Source of the DNA: Asterias rubens
Taxonomy: Eukaryota; Echinodermata; Asteroidea; Forcipulatida; Asteriidae
Reading direction: 5' to 3'
DNA: 64,000 nt
NCBI RefSeq assembly: GCF_902459465.1
Contig: NC_047063.1
Coordinates: 14,817,343-14,881,342, forward strand
The position numbers and the translations under genes are program-made. The notes below the pieces were generated by a model. It made no database searches, had not been told where the DNA came from, and saw nothing but the letters and a program-made list of their open reading frames with translations. Positions 51,189-63,690 of this stretch are shown one piece after another. Numbering within the stretch: the first letter of the stretch is position 1; the number at the start of each line of letters is the position of its first letter.

Positions 51189-51576
51189 GGGCCCAATTTC
51201 ATAAAGACGTGAAGCAGATTGGTTTTAATTTCTTTCAAAAATAATTTGCAGAGCAAGGAAATACTGTGGAACTATTTATTAACAGTCCATCCACTTGACT
51301 AAATGGTTCCTGCTTGTGCACTGCAAATTAGAACTAATAACAAATCCAAACTGGAAGCAAAAATGTGTATATCAAAACAGTTAACAGAACCTATGAATGC
51401 ATTTCATTGGTTGTGGCAGTGCTTTATTTGTAGACAAAAGACCCAAGTGTCAGATGCATATGACACTTGGGTCTACTTTTACATGTCTTGTACATACTGG
51501 GTACTTACACAGCAATCATTTCTACAGTTAATTTCAATGGTTGATCAGTCTCGCGCTTCAGATTGAAATTGGGCCC
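51189..51576. mobile_element. MITE with gggcccaatttc ends
   Basis: gggcccaatttcataaag at the left, and a right end of gattgaaattgggccc. Its centre holds a perfect hairpin, agacccaagtgtca/tgacacttgggtct, around 51440-51475. Copied in unit 2 near 55472-55860 with the right end lost. Confidence 0.7.
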
Positions 51577-53888
51577 AACAGTCCCGTAGCGACACTACTT
51601 CTTAAATTCCATCCACAGAAAATCTTAGTTCACATTTCAATACTCACTATATCTTTTAGAGGACTCATTTACTTAAGTACTTTCCTGGGGATGAGGCATA
51701 TTACTATCTTTAGCGGTTGATCCAGGTGGTGGCCCTTGGGCCCGGGGGCCACCCCCTGTCCCCTACTCTCTTCAGGAAATTTCTAAATAATGTAAGGAGG
51801 AAGAACAAATTTTGTGCAAAATATTTTTTCTTCTCAATTCTATTCATCAAAAACAAATTTTCTCATCACACATTGTCAGGTCAAGTGCTTATATCAACTT
51901 GCATCGCTAATGGTAACCTGTAGCCTGTTACAACCTGTCACAGAGAGGGGGGGGGGAGGGGTTTGACTATCCTGCTTAAACTAAGATACCAATCACCCAT
52001 TCACTTTGCAACACAATAGAGCAGGCTTTAAATAGTAATACATTAGGCCCAGCAGGGATTTCAAACCTTACAAGCCATTAGTCTGACCTAACAATAATAG
52101 TGTCCCCCAAGCTACTGGCCTGTACTAACAATCGCTCCCATCTTCCACTTCACCTGCATGTTCCATCTACCATCTTCATTTTTGTCATATTCAAGTTGTA
52201 TACAGTACCTAAGTGAGACAAAAACAACCATCTTTTGTAGAAAATTTTAAAGTCACCATATTCACAAACAAATTATTTTGATGTCAAGATTTAAATTGGT
52301 AGTGTTTTACTGAAAAGAGGTTCACAGACAGACAATTTTATTTTACCTGATGAAACAAACTTCTTTTGTGCTCAGAAGAAAGTGTTTTAAGAAGTTGCAT
52401 TCTAAAGTATAGGGCTACAGGTTTTGAGTTTACAGTTTTGTAAACATTGTTGTGAGATATGATAAATTGAATGTGTGAATGTCCAGTGTGAGAGAGTCTG
52501 GGCATTTTGAGGAAAATAAATTCAAGGTATGCATGTTGAATGTCAAATATATTCTACAGTATTTTATCCTAGTTCAAATATAATGCATTTTCACTATGAT
52601 ACCAAAGTATGAAAATGGAAAACTTGGTTTTCTGTCAAGAAATGAGAATTCCATTTTTGTTTGTTCATGCTCAAACATGCATGATATCATAGCATTTGCA
52701 AGAAAAATTATATTGATGTACTTTTGGACTATTGATGGTTGCATTGAATCAGACTACTGCTAGTGTCACTCTGTTTCTGACAAGTTTCTAAGGGTATTTT
52801 ACAGAAGTCTTTTTTACATGACATCTTAGAGGCAGGGTGTACTTTGGGTATTACTGTCAAAGACCAGTATCCTCACTTGTCTATCACAACATTGATCTCA
52901 TTTAGCCATAAAAGTTGCGAGAAAATAATGAAAGAAATAATTAGTCGTTTTGCATAGAATTAAATGCTGAGAGATGCCTAAGCAAGTCTTCATGTGTAAA
53001 GCCTTCCTCAAATTCAAAACTGAAGGTGAAAAATTACCTCTTTCTCTAAAACTACATTCTTCAAAGTGTGTAATTTCTAGCAGTGTTTATAACTTCAACA
53101 GTTCTCAAATGCTCTTTACCTACATGTCATGCACTCTTTTTTAGTCCTTACCTCGGAGTAACTACCAAAAGTACACCCTGCCCTAACACAATGCTCCGCT
53201 ACCAACTTTTCTATTCATAGGCTCACTGTTCAGTCCAGCAGGATGACTGCATGATGCAGATATTCATCTATGCATCTTGTATCTATACCTTATCTGTTTG
53301 GGTCGAGATCCCTCTGTGATTTTGTACCTTTTCATTCGAATATAGGGTAATTATTTATGGTGTGGTGAAACTGGTCTACAAAACATGTAGCTAATGGTCC
53401 TACTGAAGGCCCCTTACCCCAAGTTTTATTAATATCGGGCATGATATTTTTCCCAGCCTAATCTAATTTCTGCTTACTTTTTTTCCAGTATAAGTAGAGC
53501 ATAAATTACTTAGCCCCCCCTCCAACAGCATATTCCGGCAAAACACTTTCTGGAATCTGAGTAGATATTTAAGATTGAACTATTTTAAATATCTACATCT
53601 ATATCGGACAATGTCATCATACAAATGCAAATAAAACAGAGAAATGTACACTGACCTCCAGCAAGTCTTGAATTTGGCAAAATGTAGCACAAAGCAAAAC
53701 ACCAAGTAATTTCACAACAGCTCTATTTGTAAACCAGCCTTGTACATGTGCTTCCATTCTGGGTTCTTAGTTTCCCGTATTTACTTGAAGGAAAAACTCT
53801 GTATATTCTTTACAAATATAATGGTTTTGAAGTTTTTATGTTTTTGCTTCAGCAAAGTAGATGCATATACTTTTGAGCACTTATACGC

Positions 53889-53962
53889 AATCTTGTTGGT
53901 GTAAGGTATGACATCTGCACAACCATGCAGATTGTTGTGGGTTCGAGTCCCACCCAATTTGC
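53889..53962 (+). mobile_element. tRNA-derived SINE C head
   Basis: A-box region cttgttggtgtaaggtatga and B-box gtgggttcgagtcccaccca in tRNA-like spacing; the acceptor stem does not pair. Further copies at 58768-58842, 59782-59859 and 60700-60772. Confidence 0.6.
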
Positions 53963-56361
53963 CTATAGGTGCTTGAAGGCATTAAACATGCAAAGAGCTA
54001 GATTGCTGAAGTTCAAAATTTACAACATAAAAAAACAATGCCATGCCAAGTATTTCACAAAAGCCTTATTTGTACACCAGCAAATTATATACATTATGTA
54101 CTTCATGTAAAGTACTTAGCCCCCTCCACCAGCATAATCGGGCAAAACACTTTCTCAACTAACCTTGGAATCTGGGTTTTCTGTTTTAAGTTTTAATTGT
54201 TTGGAATATCTACATCCATGTTGGAAATTTTCATAATAAAAGTTCAAATCAAGCAAAGTTATGTACAGTGACCTCCAGCAAGTCTTATATGATCTAAGCA
54301 AAATGTGTTGAATTTAATTTGAAATGAAGGCGAAGAATTTGCGATGCTAAAGACAAGTGCATAAATCAATGAATCCAATTTTCACTCAACTGACAGGGCT
54401 TCCCAGAAAAAGAGCCCTCCAAATTTGATCAATGTTTTCAAATAATCTGTGTATTGTCTAAAACCTCCCGTCACAAACGCAACACTGGACTTAAATTTCA
54501 AAATGACTGGATCATCCTGAAAAAATTCATCCAAAAGCACACGAAAACCATCTTTTGTTTGATTGAGTATCATTGGAAATGGCTGAAAGGTTCATGGCAT
54601 GACTGATGATTTGTGCAAAAATTTAAACAGAGACATTTGCGGCATGTGATGCAGCAACGTGTAGTGCATCCTATTATGCTCCTAGACTGTGTTAAGGACT
54701 ACTGGTGATGTGGGTACTCTAAAAGGAAGTAGCTATGATGGTGGTTGCCCTGTGAATAACTAACCACCCCTCCATTTGCAAATGCTCTACTTATTATGGA
54801 ATGGAACAGAACAAGAATGCAAAATTTCATTGAAAACTCAGGGTCAATTGTTTGGAAAAATTATTTCATCTGCTCAGGACTATAAGATCATTAGTGCAGC
54901 TCATACATTTCATCAAATTGCTTTTGCATGTTTTGGAGCTCTTTTACTGCTTAAAAGTGGTCTTCAAAGCTTTTGTTTGGTAAAAAAACATTTATTTTGG
55001 ATAGATTTTTTTTAAAATTTATACATACTTTTCATTTCAATGACTTTTGATCATTATGTCATATTTGTCTACATTTTTGTTTTATGAAGTGGGTATGTCT
55101 ACTCGGAAACTATCAATTGAAAGAAACGGAGGACAATAAGTAAACATAATGAGTACAAGTATGAGTTTATGGAGGGGGTGGTGGGATTGTGATGGCATTT
55201 AGGTGTCATTATGGTTAGCAGACATATTAAGGCTACATTTATAGGGCGTATAGCTACTTCCTATTGCATAAGGCACACCATTACATCATATTGGTCAGGT
55301 CAGGTGCTTATATTAGCTTGCATCTGCTAACGGTAAACCTGTAACTCATTACAACCTGCCACAGAGAGGGCCCTCCTTGCCCTGCTACAAAACACCACCC
55401 CATTGTAGCAAAGATGCCACCATCCAAACATCATGGTGGCGAGGACTGGTTTCTTCAAAAGTTAACAACAGGGCTCAATTTCATAAAGCTGTGAAGCAGA
55501 TTGGTTTTAATTTCTTTCAAATCAATTTGCAAATCAATTTGCAAAGCAAGAAAATCTGTGGAACTATTTATAAACAGTCCATCCATTTGTTTAAATGGTT
55601 CCTGCTTGTGCTTTGCAAATTAGAACGAATCAAAAATCCACCCTGGAAGCAAAAATGTGTATAATTTATGAAAACAGTTGACAGAACCTATGAATGCATT
55701 TCATTGGTTGTGGCAGTGCTTTGTTTGTAGATAAAGACCCAAGTGTCAGATGCATATGACACTTGGGTCTACTTTTACATGTACTGTACATGTACTGTGT
55801 ACTCAAAGCAATAGTTTCTACAGGTAATTTCAATGGTTGATCAGTCTAGAGCTTCAGCGTAGAGGACTCATTTACTTAAGTACTTTCCTGGGGATGAGGC
55901 ATATTACTATCTTTAGCGGTTGATACAGGTGGTGGCCCTTGGGCCCGGGGGCCACCCCAGTCCCCTACTCTTCTCTTCAGGAAATTTCTGAATAAATACT
56001 GTAAAAAGGGAAGAACAATTTTTTTGCAAAATATTTTTTTTCTTCTCAATTCTCTTCATCAAAAACAAATCTCTAATAGCAAATTTTCCTATCACACGTT
56101 GTCAGGTCAGGTGCTTATATCAGCTTGCATCGCTAACGGTAATCTGTAGCCTGTTACAACCTGTCACAGAGAGGGGGGGGGGGGGGGGGGGTGGGCTTGA
56201 CTATCCTGCTGAAACTAAGATACCAATCACCCAATAACTTTTCAACACATAGAGCAGGCTGTCTATAGTGACACATTGTTTTAGGCCCAGCAGGGATTTC
56301 GAACCTTACTAGCATTAGGCAGCCCTAAAAGAACACCAAGCTACTGGCCTGTACTAACAAC

Positions 56362-57024
56362 CAGTCTTCTCATTACTAAATTGACAAAGACAACCTTTTG
56401 TAACGTTTGGCGATAGCGTAGCACTAAAGTGGCACGTTTCCACCTTTTATTAATCCTTTATCTCTTCTTTTCTTTCTGATCCTTCATACAGATTCTTGCA
56501 ATAATAATTCTGTAAATAAACTTCTGTTATTGTCTCATTAACCTTATAATAAAATATACAATAATCCATTGAGTCAAGATTTACCACTCTTGCCGATTGC
56601 TATTACAAGCAAAACTTCAGTTCTGGTTGATCATTACAAACTTAATGACCCTTAACACCTCATCGAGGAAACAAGACGCCCAGGCAAAAACAGAGAAGGT
56701 GGCTCTGAAAGCCTGTGTCCAATAGCTGTCATTGCCCCTCTCAGTGTAGGCGTTGGACTTCACCCAACCTTGAACTGTCTCCATTTAATTCAATTACATT
56801 TTAATTAAATAAATATATTTATTGAAAAGAAAATTGGTGTACGTGCCAGTGTGGTGCTTTCGCTAGAACTGATCTCCCGATGGATCACCACGCTATATGA
56901 ACCCGCTTGATACATTCCCGATATTACGTAATACACCTGTAAGCGCCCATTGCTACACAATGCGGCTATCGTATAGCCAAGACAATCATTTCCCGCTATT
57001 ACTGCGAAGCGCGGGAAATATTTA
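56362..57024. mobile_element. Insertion specific to duplication unit 2
   Basis: About 660 bp interrupting the alignment with unit 1 between ctgtactaacaa and cccatcttccacttcacctg. It contains ggcgatagcgtagcac on the left and a more GC-rich right part with cgcgggaaatatttattccc. Transposon type not recognised. Confidence 0.5.
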
Positions 57025-57330
57025 TTCCCATCTTCCACTTCACCTGCATACATCTACCATCTTTATTTTTGTAATATTCAAGTAGTATACAGTACTAAAG
57101 TGTGACAAAAAACAATCCTAGAAATTTGAAAATTTAAAATGAAGGTTTTTACAACTGTCATTTTAAATTTTATGGCTGCAGGTTTTGAGTTTGCAATTTT
57201 TAAAAAAGTGTGAGATATGATAAATTGAACGTGTGATATCCAGTGTGAAAGAGTCTGCACATTTTAAGACAAGTAAATCACAAATACTTGTACACATACA
57301 TGTTGAATGTGAAAAACTCTGGTATCATAA

Positions 57331-57676
57331 ACAGACATGGCTAAGTTTGTGGGCTTTGTGTCTATCCAAAAAAACAGACATGGCTAAGTTTGTGGGCTTT
57401 GTGTATATCAAAAAACAGAAATGACTAAGTTTGTGAGCTTTGTGTCTCTTTAAAAAAAACAGACATGGCTAAGTTTGTGGGCTTTGTGTCTATCAAAAAA
57501 ACAGACATGGCTAAGTTTGTGGGCTTTGTGTCTATCAAAAAACAGACATGGCTAAGTTTGTGGGCTTTGTGTCTATCCAAAAAACAGACATGGCTAAGTT
57601 TGTGGGCTTTGTGTCTATCAAAAAAACAGACATGGCTAAGTTTGTGGGCCAAGTTTGTGGGCTTTTTGTCTATCAA
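57331..57676 (+). repeat. 41-43-bp minisatellite, eight copies
   Basis: Units acagacatggctaagtttgt, then gggctttgtgtctatcaaaa, near-identical, differing mainly in the length of the A run. Some stretches read MAKFVGFVSIKK, but the variable A run shifts the frame, so it is unlikely to be coding. Confidence 0.95.
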
Positions 57677-58767
57677 CCAACCCCCATGGAATATTGGTTT
57701 ATAATTAAGATTTAATTATTTACTACATCCATGTTGGACAATAACATCATACAAAATCAAACAAAACAGAAATGAACAGTGACCTCCAGCAAGTCTTAAA
57801 TAAGTTGGCAAAAGTGTGTGGTATTTAATTTGAATGAAGGCAGAGAATTTGCAAAGCAAAAGACAAGTGCACCTATCAATCTTATCCAATTTATCCAAGC
57901 TGACAGGGCTTCCCACAAAAAGAGCCCACCAAACTTGATCAATGTTTTGAATAACGTGAAAAATAATACTTTCTCCTATATGAGTAACATACTCTTACAC
58001 ATATGGACAGAAACAAAATCCTGACCAGTAATTCTTTTTGGATAACTTTAAAATTAACCAATTAATATTGATCGAGAAGGAACAACAAACAAATTGTCTC
58101 TGAGTAAGTGAAGTGACAAAATCAAAGGTAACTTGTTTAATTTGTGCTACCATACCAAGTATTTCCACAAAATTCCAATTGGTACACCTGCGATTGTATG
58201 AGTAGTTAAATTACGTATTGAGATGGTTCTGGGTTCAACTCCTGTCATAGTTTCCAAAATTGACTGAAGGGAAACACTCTCTTTTTCTTTTCTTTTTTTA
58301 AATCATAACTGTTTTTTTAGTTTTCATACTTTGTGCATCAGCAGTCTACATATATAAAGCTCTTTTCAATTAATCGTTGACAATCTTGGTAAGCTAATGT
58401 AAGACATCTGCACTTCAGATTGTAGTTCCAGTCCCACTATCTCGTTTCCAGGGATGATCAATCTAGCTGCACTTTTTGAAGGCATAGCGCTAGGTTGAGT
58501 GAGTACAAAATCATCAAAGCATCGAAAAATATTTGATGCCACACCAAGTATTTTGACAACAGCTCTTTTTTTGTAAAACAGCCTTGTACACGTGCTTCCA
58601 TTTTGGGTTTAACTTATGAGATGGTTCTGGGTTCAATATCTGTCTTAGTTTCCCATATTTAGTTGAAGGAAAAACTCTGTATATATTTTAATAGCATTAT
58701 AGTTTTGAATTATTGTTCTGTGTTTTGCTTCAGCAAAGTAGATGCATATACCTTTTAGCATTTATGT

Positions 58768-58842
58768 GCAATCTTGTTGGTGTAAGGTATGACATCTGCA
58801 CTACCATGCAGATTGTTGTGGGTTCGAGTCCCACCCAATTTG
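58768..58842 (+). mobile_element. SINE C head
   Basis: gcaatcttgttggtgtaagg and gtgggttcgagtcccaccca. Within unit I of the 1-kb tandem duplication. Confidence 0.55.
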
Positions 58843-59249
58843 TCTATATGTGCTTGAAGGCATTAAATATGCATAGAGCTAGATTGCTGAAGTTCAAAAT
58901 TTACAACATCAAAAAATAGTTGAAATGCCATGCCAAGTATTTTGACAAAAGTCATATTTGTTCACCAGCAACTTGTATACATTATGTACTTCCATTGAAT
59001 GCACTCTAGATGATTCTGGGTTCACTTTTTAGTTCCAGTAGAATGGTGACTGACTCCTACACTGACACCTCTGAGAAATAAATAAATAGGCCCACTTCTC
59101 TCATAACTCTCTTGAGATGACTAGAGCAAGCTATAGTTGAAAGGTTGAGAACCAATTAAGGACTCACTTAGTGGTAGTGAAGTTAATAACGATTCTATAA
59201 GCTTAAGTAGTAGTCCAGGCCGATTTTCTACCTTCCGCTCAGATAGTAG

Positions 59250-59460
59250 TTAAAAAGCAGGACAGTTCTTTTGAGAACAGAAAAGTCGGCTGAAAATCTT
59301 CTCCGCAGTTGTAGAATATATAGCAAGAACAAAATCTACCGAACAAGTAGACACACACATGGTGTTACCACAAACCAGATATATATATCGATACCTCACC
59401 ATGCAATTCCTCAAATCCCATAGAATCTTTTTAATAAACACAATTAAAAAATTTGAAATG
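59250..59460 (+). repeat. Fragment of hairpin repeat family P, right-arm type
   Basis: acacatggtgttaccacaaa followed by atcgatacctcaccatgcaa. A duplicate lies at 60262-60440 within the 1-kb tandem unit. Confidence 0.6.
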
Positions 59461-59781
59461 TCATGCCAAATTATTTTCACAAAAGCCTTTTTGTACACCA
59501 GCAACTTTATGCGTTATGTACTTCAACTGATTTCACTTGGATGGTTATGGGTTCAACTTGTGCTGAAGTTTCCTACTGTTACTTGGATACAAACTTGATA
59601 TAGGGCCTATTTGTAAACTAGCCTTGTACATGCGCTTCAACTCTGGGTTCAACTTATGAGATGGTTCTGGGGTCAGTGTCTGTCTTAGTTTCCCATATTT
59701 ACTTAAGGGAAAAACTCTTTGTTTTTGTGGGTGTTTTTTTGCTTCAGCAAAATAGATGCAAATACCTTAAAGAATTTATAT

Positions 59782-59859
59782 GCAATCTTGTTTGTGTAAG
59801 GTAAGACTTCTGCACTACCATGCAGATTGTTGTGGGTTCGAGTCCCACCCAATTTGCAT
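59782..59859 (+). mobile_element. SINE C head
   Basis: gcaatcttgtttgtgtaagg with an intact B-box. Within unit II. Confidence 0.55.
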
Positions 59860-60699
59860 ATAGGTGCTTGAAGGCATTAAATATGCATAGAGCTAGATTG
59901 CTGAAGTTCAAAATTTACAACATCAAAAAATAGTTGAAATGCCATGCCAAGTATTTTCACAAAAGCTTTCTTTTCACACCAGCAACTTATATACAGATGT
60001 ACTTCCATTGAATGCATTCTAGATGATTCTGGGTTCAACTTATGCTCCCAATAGAACTGTGACTGACTCTTACACTGAAACCTCTGAGAACTGTGATAAA
60101 TAGGCCCACTTCTCTCATAACTCTCTGGAGATGACTAGAGCAAGCTATAGTAGAAAGGTTGAGAACCAATTAAGAACTCACTTTGTGGTAGTGAAGTTAA
60201 TAATGATCCTATTGGGTGAAGTAGTAGTCCGGGCTGATTTTCTACTTTCCGACCAGGTAGTAGTTAAAAAGAAGGACAGTTCTTTTCAGAACAGAGAAGT
60301 TGCCTGAAGATCTACTATGCAGTAGTAGAATATATAGCAAGAACAAAATCTACCTGGCAAGTTGACACACACATGGTATTACCACAAACCAAATATATCG
60401 ATACCTCGCCATGCAATGCCTCAAATCCCGTAGATTTTTTTTTATTCACACATTAAAATGATTGAAATGTCATGCCAAAGTATTTTCACAAAAGCCTTTT
60501 TTGTACACCAGCAACTTGTATGCGTTATGTACTTCAACTGATCTCACTTGGATGGTCCTGGGTTCAACTTATGCTGAAGTTTCCTACTGTTACTTGGTTA
60601 CAAAACTTTATATATTTGAATATCAATACTGTTTTTCAGTTTCTATCTTTTGTGCTTCAGCGACTTCCCTATGTGAAGCTACTGCAATACCTTTCAACA

Positions 60700-60772
60700 T
60701 TGATAGGCGTGACAAGGTGTGACATCTGCACAACTATGCAGATTGTTGTGGGTTCGAGTCCCACCCAATTTG
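60700..60772 (+). mobile_element. SINE C head, A-box diverged
   Basis: The B-box gggttcgagtcccaccca is preserved while the A-box side has become attgataggcgtgacaaggt. Confidence 0.5.
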
Positions 60773-60839
60773 TCTATAAATGTTCTAAGTTAGTATATAA
60801 GCATAGCTAGGTTCCTGAAGTACAAAACTTTCCACAGCA

Positions 60840-61860
60840 TGTAACTTATTGAATCCAAATAAAATTCAAATTCAAAAGGCTCAGCATAAGTTGCACCCCA
60901 AAGACAAACAGTGTACTTCCATTTCAGACTTATGCAAATAAGTTAGAGAATGCTTAGTAGTTGAAGGACAAAGTTTTCAGAGTTGTGGCTGTATAACTTT
61001 ATTTATGCTCTGGACTTAAACAAGTACTTAAAATACACAGCAGTTTTTGTTATTTAGTTGGTGAGGAACAAAGACAATTGTGTTTGCATGTCCAGGGGTA
61101 GAATTTGCTAGAAATAATTGTTAACGTTGATTTAACAATGTCAACAACCTCATGCCAACCAGCCTTCCGGCTGTACCTTTTTAGCATTGCCAGCTTACCA
61201 ACCAAGCAAAGAACTTAAATTGTGTGTCCGCCAAAATATTGGTAACATTAATTGAGGTAACTATTGGATGAGCAAAAAAGATTGCAAATTTGATGATTAA
61301 TGTTAGAAGTTAAAATTAATAAGCATGGAATTCCTCCAAGGTTGCTCAATTTATATGAAACCTAAAGTGGCAGCATTTCTTTCTTCCAGCAATGACTGTA
61401 TCAGCTAACAACAAATATCATTGTGAAAGTTTATCATTCTTTTGATTAAAAGTTAATTCAACATAATTAGTAATTACCACCAAAAAGAATTTACTAGTAT
61501 AAGTCCAAAGGCTCACTTTCTGTTATAAAACTCATAACCAGTTCCAATTCTCCATAGAAATATTTCCATAAATGGCCTGACAAAGGCTAAATGACACCAC
61601 AACACACATAATGCAACAGAAGCAGTCACTCTACCAATATCCTTCTTGCCGTGAAGGAGTTTCCAACAGCTAAATCTCTTCTCACAAAAACAAAAGCCTC
61701 GGTCAAAACAGGAAACTCAGTTTTTAACAGTAATTTTTCTAAATTTCAAGAAAACCTGTTAAAGTGAATTTGCCGTTAACTATTCTGGAGTAACAGAAAC
61801 CAACTGTCCTATCATTTGCTTCCAAAACAATTCACTATTGTGTATCTTTTTTTTTAAAGC
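60840..61860. other. No gene seen
   Basis: AT-rich sequence with short frames only; no repeat boundary was recognised. Confidence 0.4.
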
Positions 61861-61899
61861 TTCTCATTTCTTCAATTGCTATTTAATTGCCATGCAGCA

Positions 61900-62133
61900 C
61901 ACCAAGGTGGTCTTGCAGCAGCAGTGCTGGATGGAACCCCACTTGGACATTGTCGCAGGATAGGAAGACCAAAACTCTGTTGGATCGATGGACTCGCCAA
62001 GTGGAGTGGCCTCAGCGTGGCTGAACTAGCTGGGGCCACCCTACAGGGACACAAAATCACCCCTGCACCAGCAACACAACCCCGGAGAAGTAGGCGGTTG
62101 TTACGTCAACGAGTAGTAGCCTACGAGGACTGA
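61900..62133 (+). pseudogene. C-terminal fragment of a non-LTR retrotransposon polyprotein
   Basis: The frame reads RIGRPKLCWIDGLAKWSGLS followed by VAELAG. The G.RP..RW.D......GLS..E pattern is known from the C-terminal ends of LINE reverse-transcriptase proteins. The rest of the element is absent, so this is a 5'-truncated relic. The frame ends at 62133 after a basic tail (RRSRRLLRQR). Confidence 0.5.
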
Positions 62134-62389
62134 AGATCATGATGAAGGAAGAAAATCAGTGTTTTTTAAGTGTCAGTTTGGATGGCTTTGTGACCACGGC
62201 TCCCCCTGGACCTGGATCCTGCCATTGGTGGACTCTTTCAAGAACAAGACTGAACAGGACACCTCAAGTGATTGCTGATAGAGTAAAGCACAGTTTCTTC
62301 TGTGAAGGTACAGAACAATTTGTTTATAAAAATTATTGTAAGCATCTGAGTTATAACCCATTTTTTTTCCACATTGCAAGTGTGTAATT

Positions 62390-63420
62390 TAAAAAAAATA
62401 ATATGACTTCTTGTGACAGCTGTACTATCAAATCAATCTTAACTAATGAGTAATTACTCAATTAGGCATTGAGGATAACTCGCATAACTCATTGAGACTG
62501 TACTCAATGAGGCATTAATTACTCTAGGGAAATTAGGCTTCATTCATGAGTAAACAATTCTAGTAGTTTTTAAACTTTTCACTTAGCAAAACAAAAAATT
62601 CCAGTGTATCTTGATTAGGCTGTATTCCCTATACCCACAAATCTTTGTTGCCTTTAAACCACTATTGCATCGGGCAGCAGCAGCTTCGCGTAATGAATGC
62701 GCTAGTAAATCGAAACGTGCTACGGTTACATATTGTGCAGCCGGAAAAGTTTCCCATGTAACCCTTTGTGTATGGGTCGGCATTAATTCAGGTTTGTAAT
62801 GACTCCTGAGGAACCCCATTTCACTGTCATTGGTCAGACCATGTCTCTGACCCAAACCAGTTTGGTTAAAACTTTGCCTTCAATATGGACATCGCGTGCC
62901 TAACCAAAGGGTCTGGCAAATGGACTTAGCAGCATTTTACCATGGGTGTACCAGGCATTATTTAAAACAATGCTTTTGCCATTGTGATTACATTTAATAT
63001 TGATTGGAAAGAACCAAAGGAAGAGGGAAATAATGTGACTGTGTGAATGGCATGTAGCAATATAATGACTTTTTGTTAATTTAACGACTGAATTCTTTGA
63101 TTTAAAATATCTGGTGCTGTATTAATATTCTCCATAAATCATAAGTTATCAGACTTTTAAGTCACTGGACCATTTTGGTCAATGTCATTGTGAATATTTG
63201 GACTAAAATGCTCGTCAAAATTGCAAGAGAACAATGGACCTCAGCTGAGGCCTCGATTTAAATTCAAATATTTTAGTAAGAAATTACTTCTTTCTAAAAG
63301 ACTATGTTACTTCAGAGGTAGCTGTTTCTCACAATGTTTTATAGGCCTCTACTTACCAGTAGTGTTTGGTGCCTTTCAAAAACAACTCCTTAACAATTGA
63401 AATGTGAAATTATTATCAGG
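62390..63420. other. No gene seen; possible M1 relic near the end
   Basis: 63250-63380 resembles the M1 interior and right end (aagaaattacttctttcta, tcacaatgttttatag, gtgcctttc). 62640-62790 has a slightly higher GC content but no recognised feature. Confidence 0.35.
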
Positions 63421-63477
63421 GAGTGATTTTATCTAAAGAAAAATATTTCCTAACCACATATTGTTCACATGAATGCC

Positions 63478-63690
63478 ACTATATCCTTAAGCAAGACACC
63501 TTACCGTTGCATTGTCCTTTGGATGGTACGTTAAGTCGTTGGTGTCGTGTGTTATGTAACACACAAAAAAGAACTCAGTGTGATTATCTAAAAGAGAAGG
63601 GGGTTTGCCCCGGTGTTCATGGCTGTGGCTGCTGAATGCGCTGAAGCACCTTGTAAACCCTTATAAGGTGCTAAATAATTGGTTCTGAGA
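63478..63690 (+). mobile_element. SINE tail (ccttaagcaagacacctta type)
   Basis: tccttaagcaagacacctta, gtcctttggatggtacgtta, gccccggtgttcatggctg and gcaccttgtaaacccttata follow the same order as in the element at 17075-17335; a fragment with tttggatgggacatcaag occurs near 10728. The tRNA-like head is not evident here. Confidence 0.55.

Larger units (their letters stand above)
50181..54460 (+). repeat. Segmental tandem duplication, unit 1 (about 4.3 kb)
   Basis: Begins aaacctcccgtcacaaactc and matches unit 2 (54461 onward) in collinear blocks: 50181-52131 with 54461-56361, 52136-52560 with 57025-57330, and 54241-54440 with 57750-57955. Contains LTR-tip fragments (51003-51085, 51870-51945), a MITE (51189-51576) and a SINE C copy (53889-53962). 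No gene was recognised. Confidence 0.8.
54461..57960 (+). repeat. Segmental tandem duplication, unit 2 (about 3.5 kb)
   Basis: Counterpart of 50181-54460. Relative to unit 1 it carries extra sequence at 56362-57024 and the minisatellite at 57331-57676, and lacks about 1 kb of the unit 1 region 52560-53640. Poly-G at 56173-56190 is also expanded against unit 1. Confidence 0.8.
58575..60830 (+). repeat. Tandem duplication with units of about 1.02-1.04 kb
   Basis: Matching landmarks: gtaaaacagccttgtacacg at 58576 and its counterpart at 59613; a SINE C head at 58768, 59782 and 60700; tgaatgcactctagatgatt at 58996 and a match at 60010; cttcaactgatttcacttgg at 59521 and a match at 60534. Two full units and part of a third. 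The same landmarks occur once in the 53.6-54.1 kb segment. Confidence 0.8.

Noticed and set aside
57331..57676. CRISPR-like array or coding repeat
   Set aside because: There are no unique spacers; it is a continuous minisatellite in a eukaryotic genome, and the frame is lost at variable A runs.
53889..60772. Cluster of four tRNA genes
   Set aside because: All four share non-tRNA flanks and lie in duplicated segments; the stems are not complementary. Treated as SINE C copies.
62583..62855. 90-codon minus-strand ORF
   Set aside because: No recognisable domain, no splice or initiation support, and competing frames of similar length.
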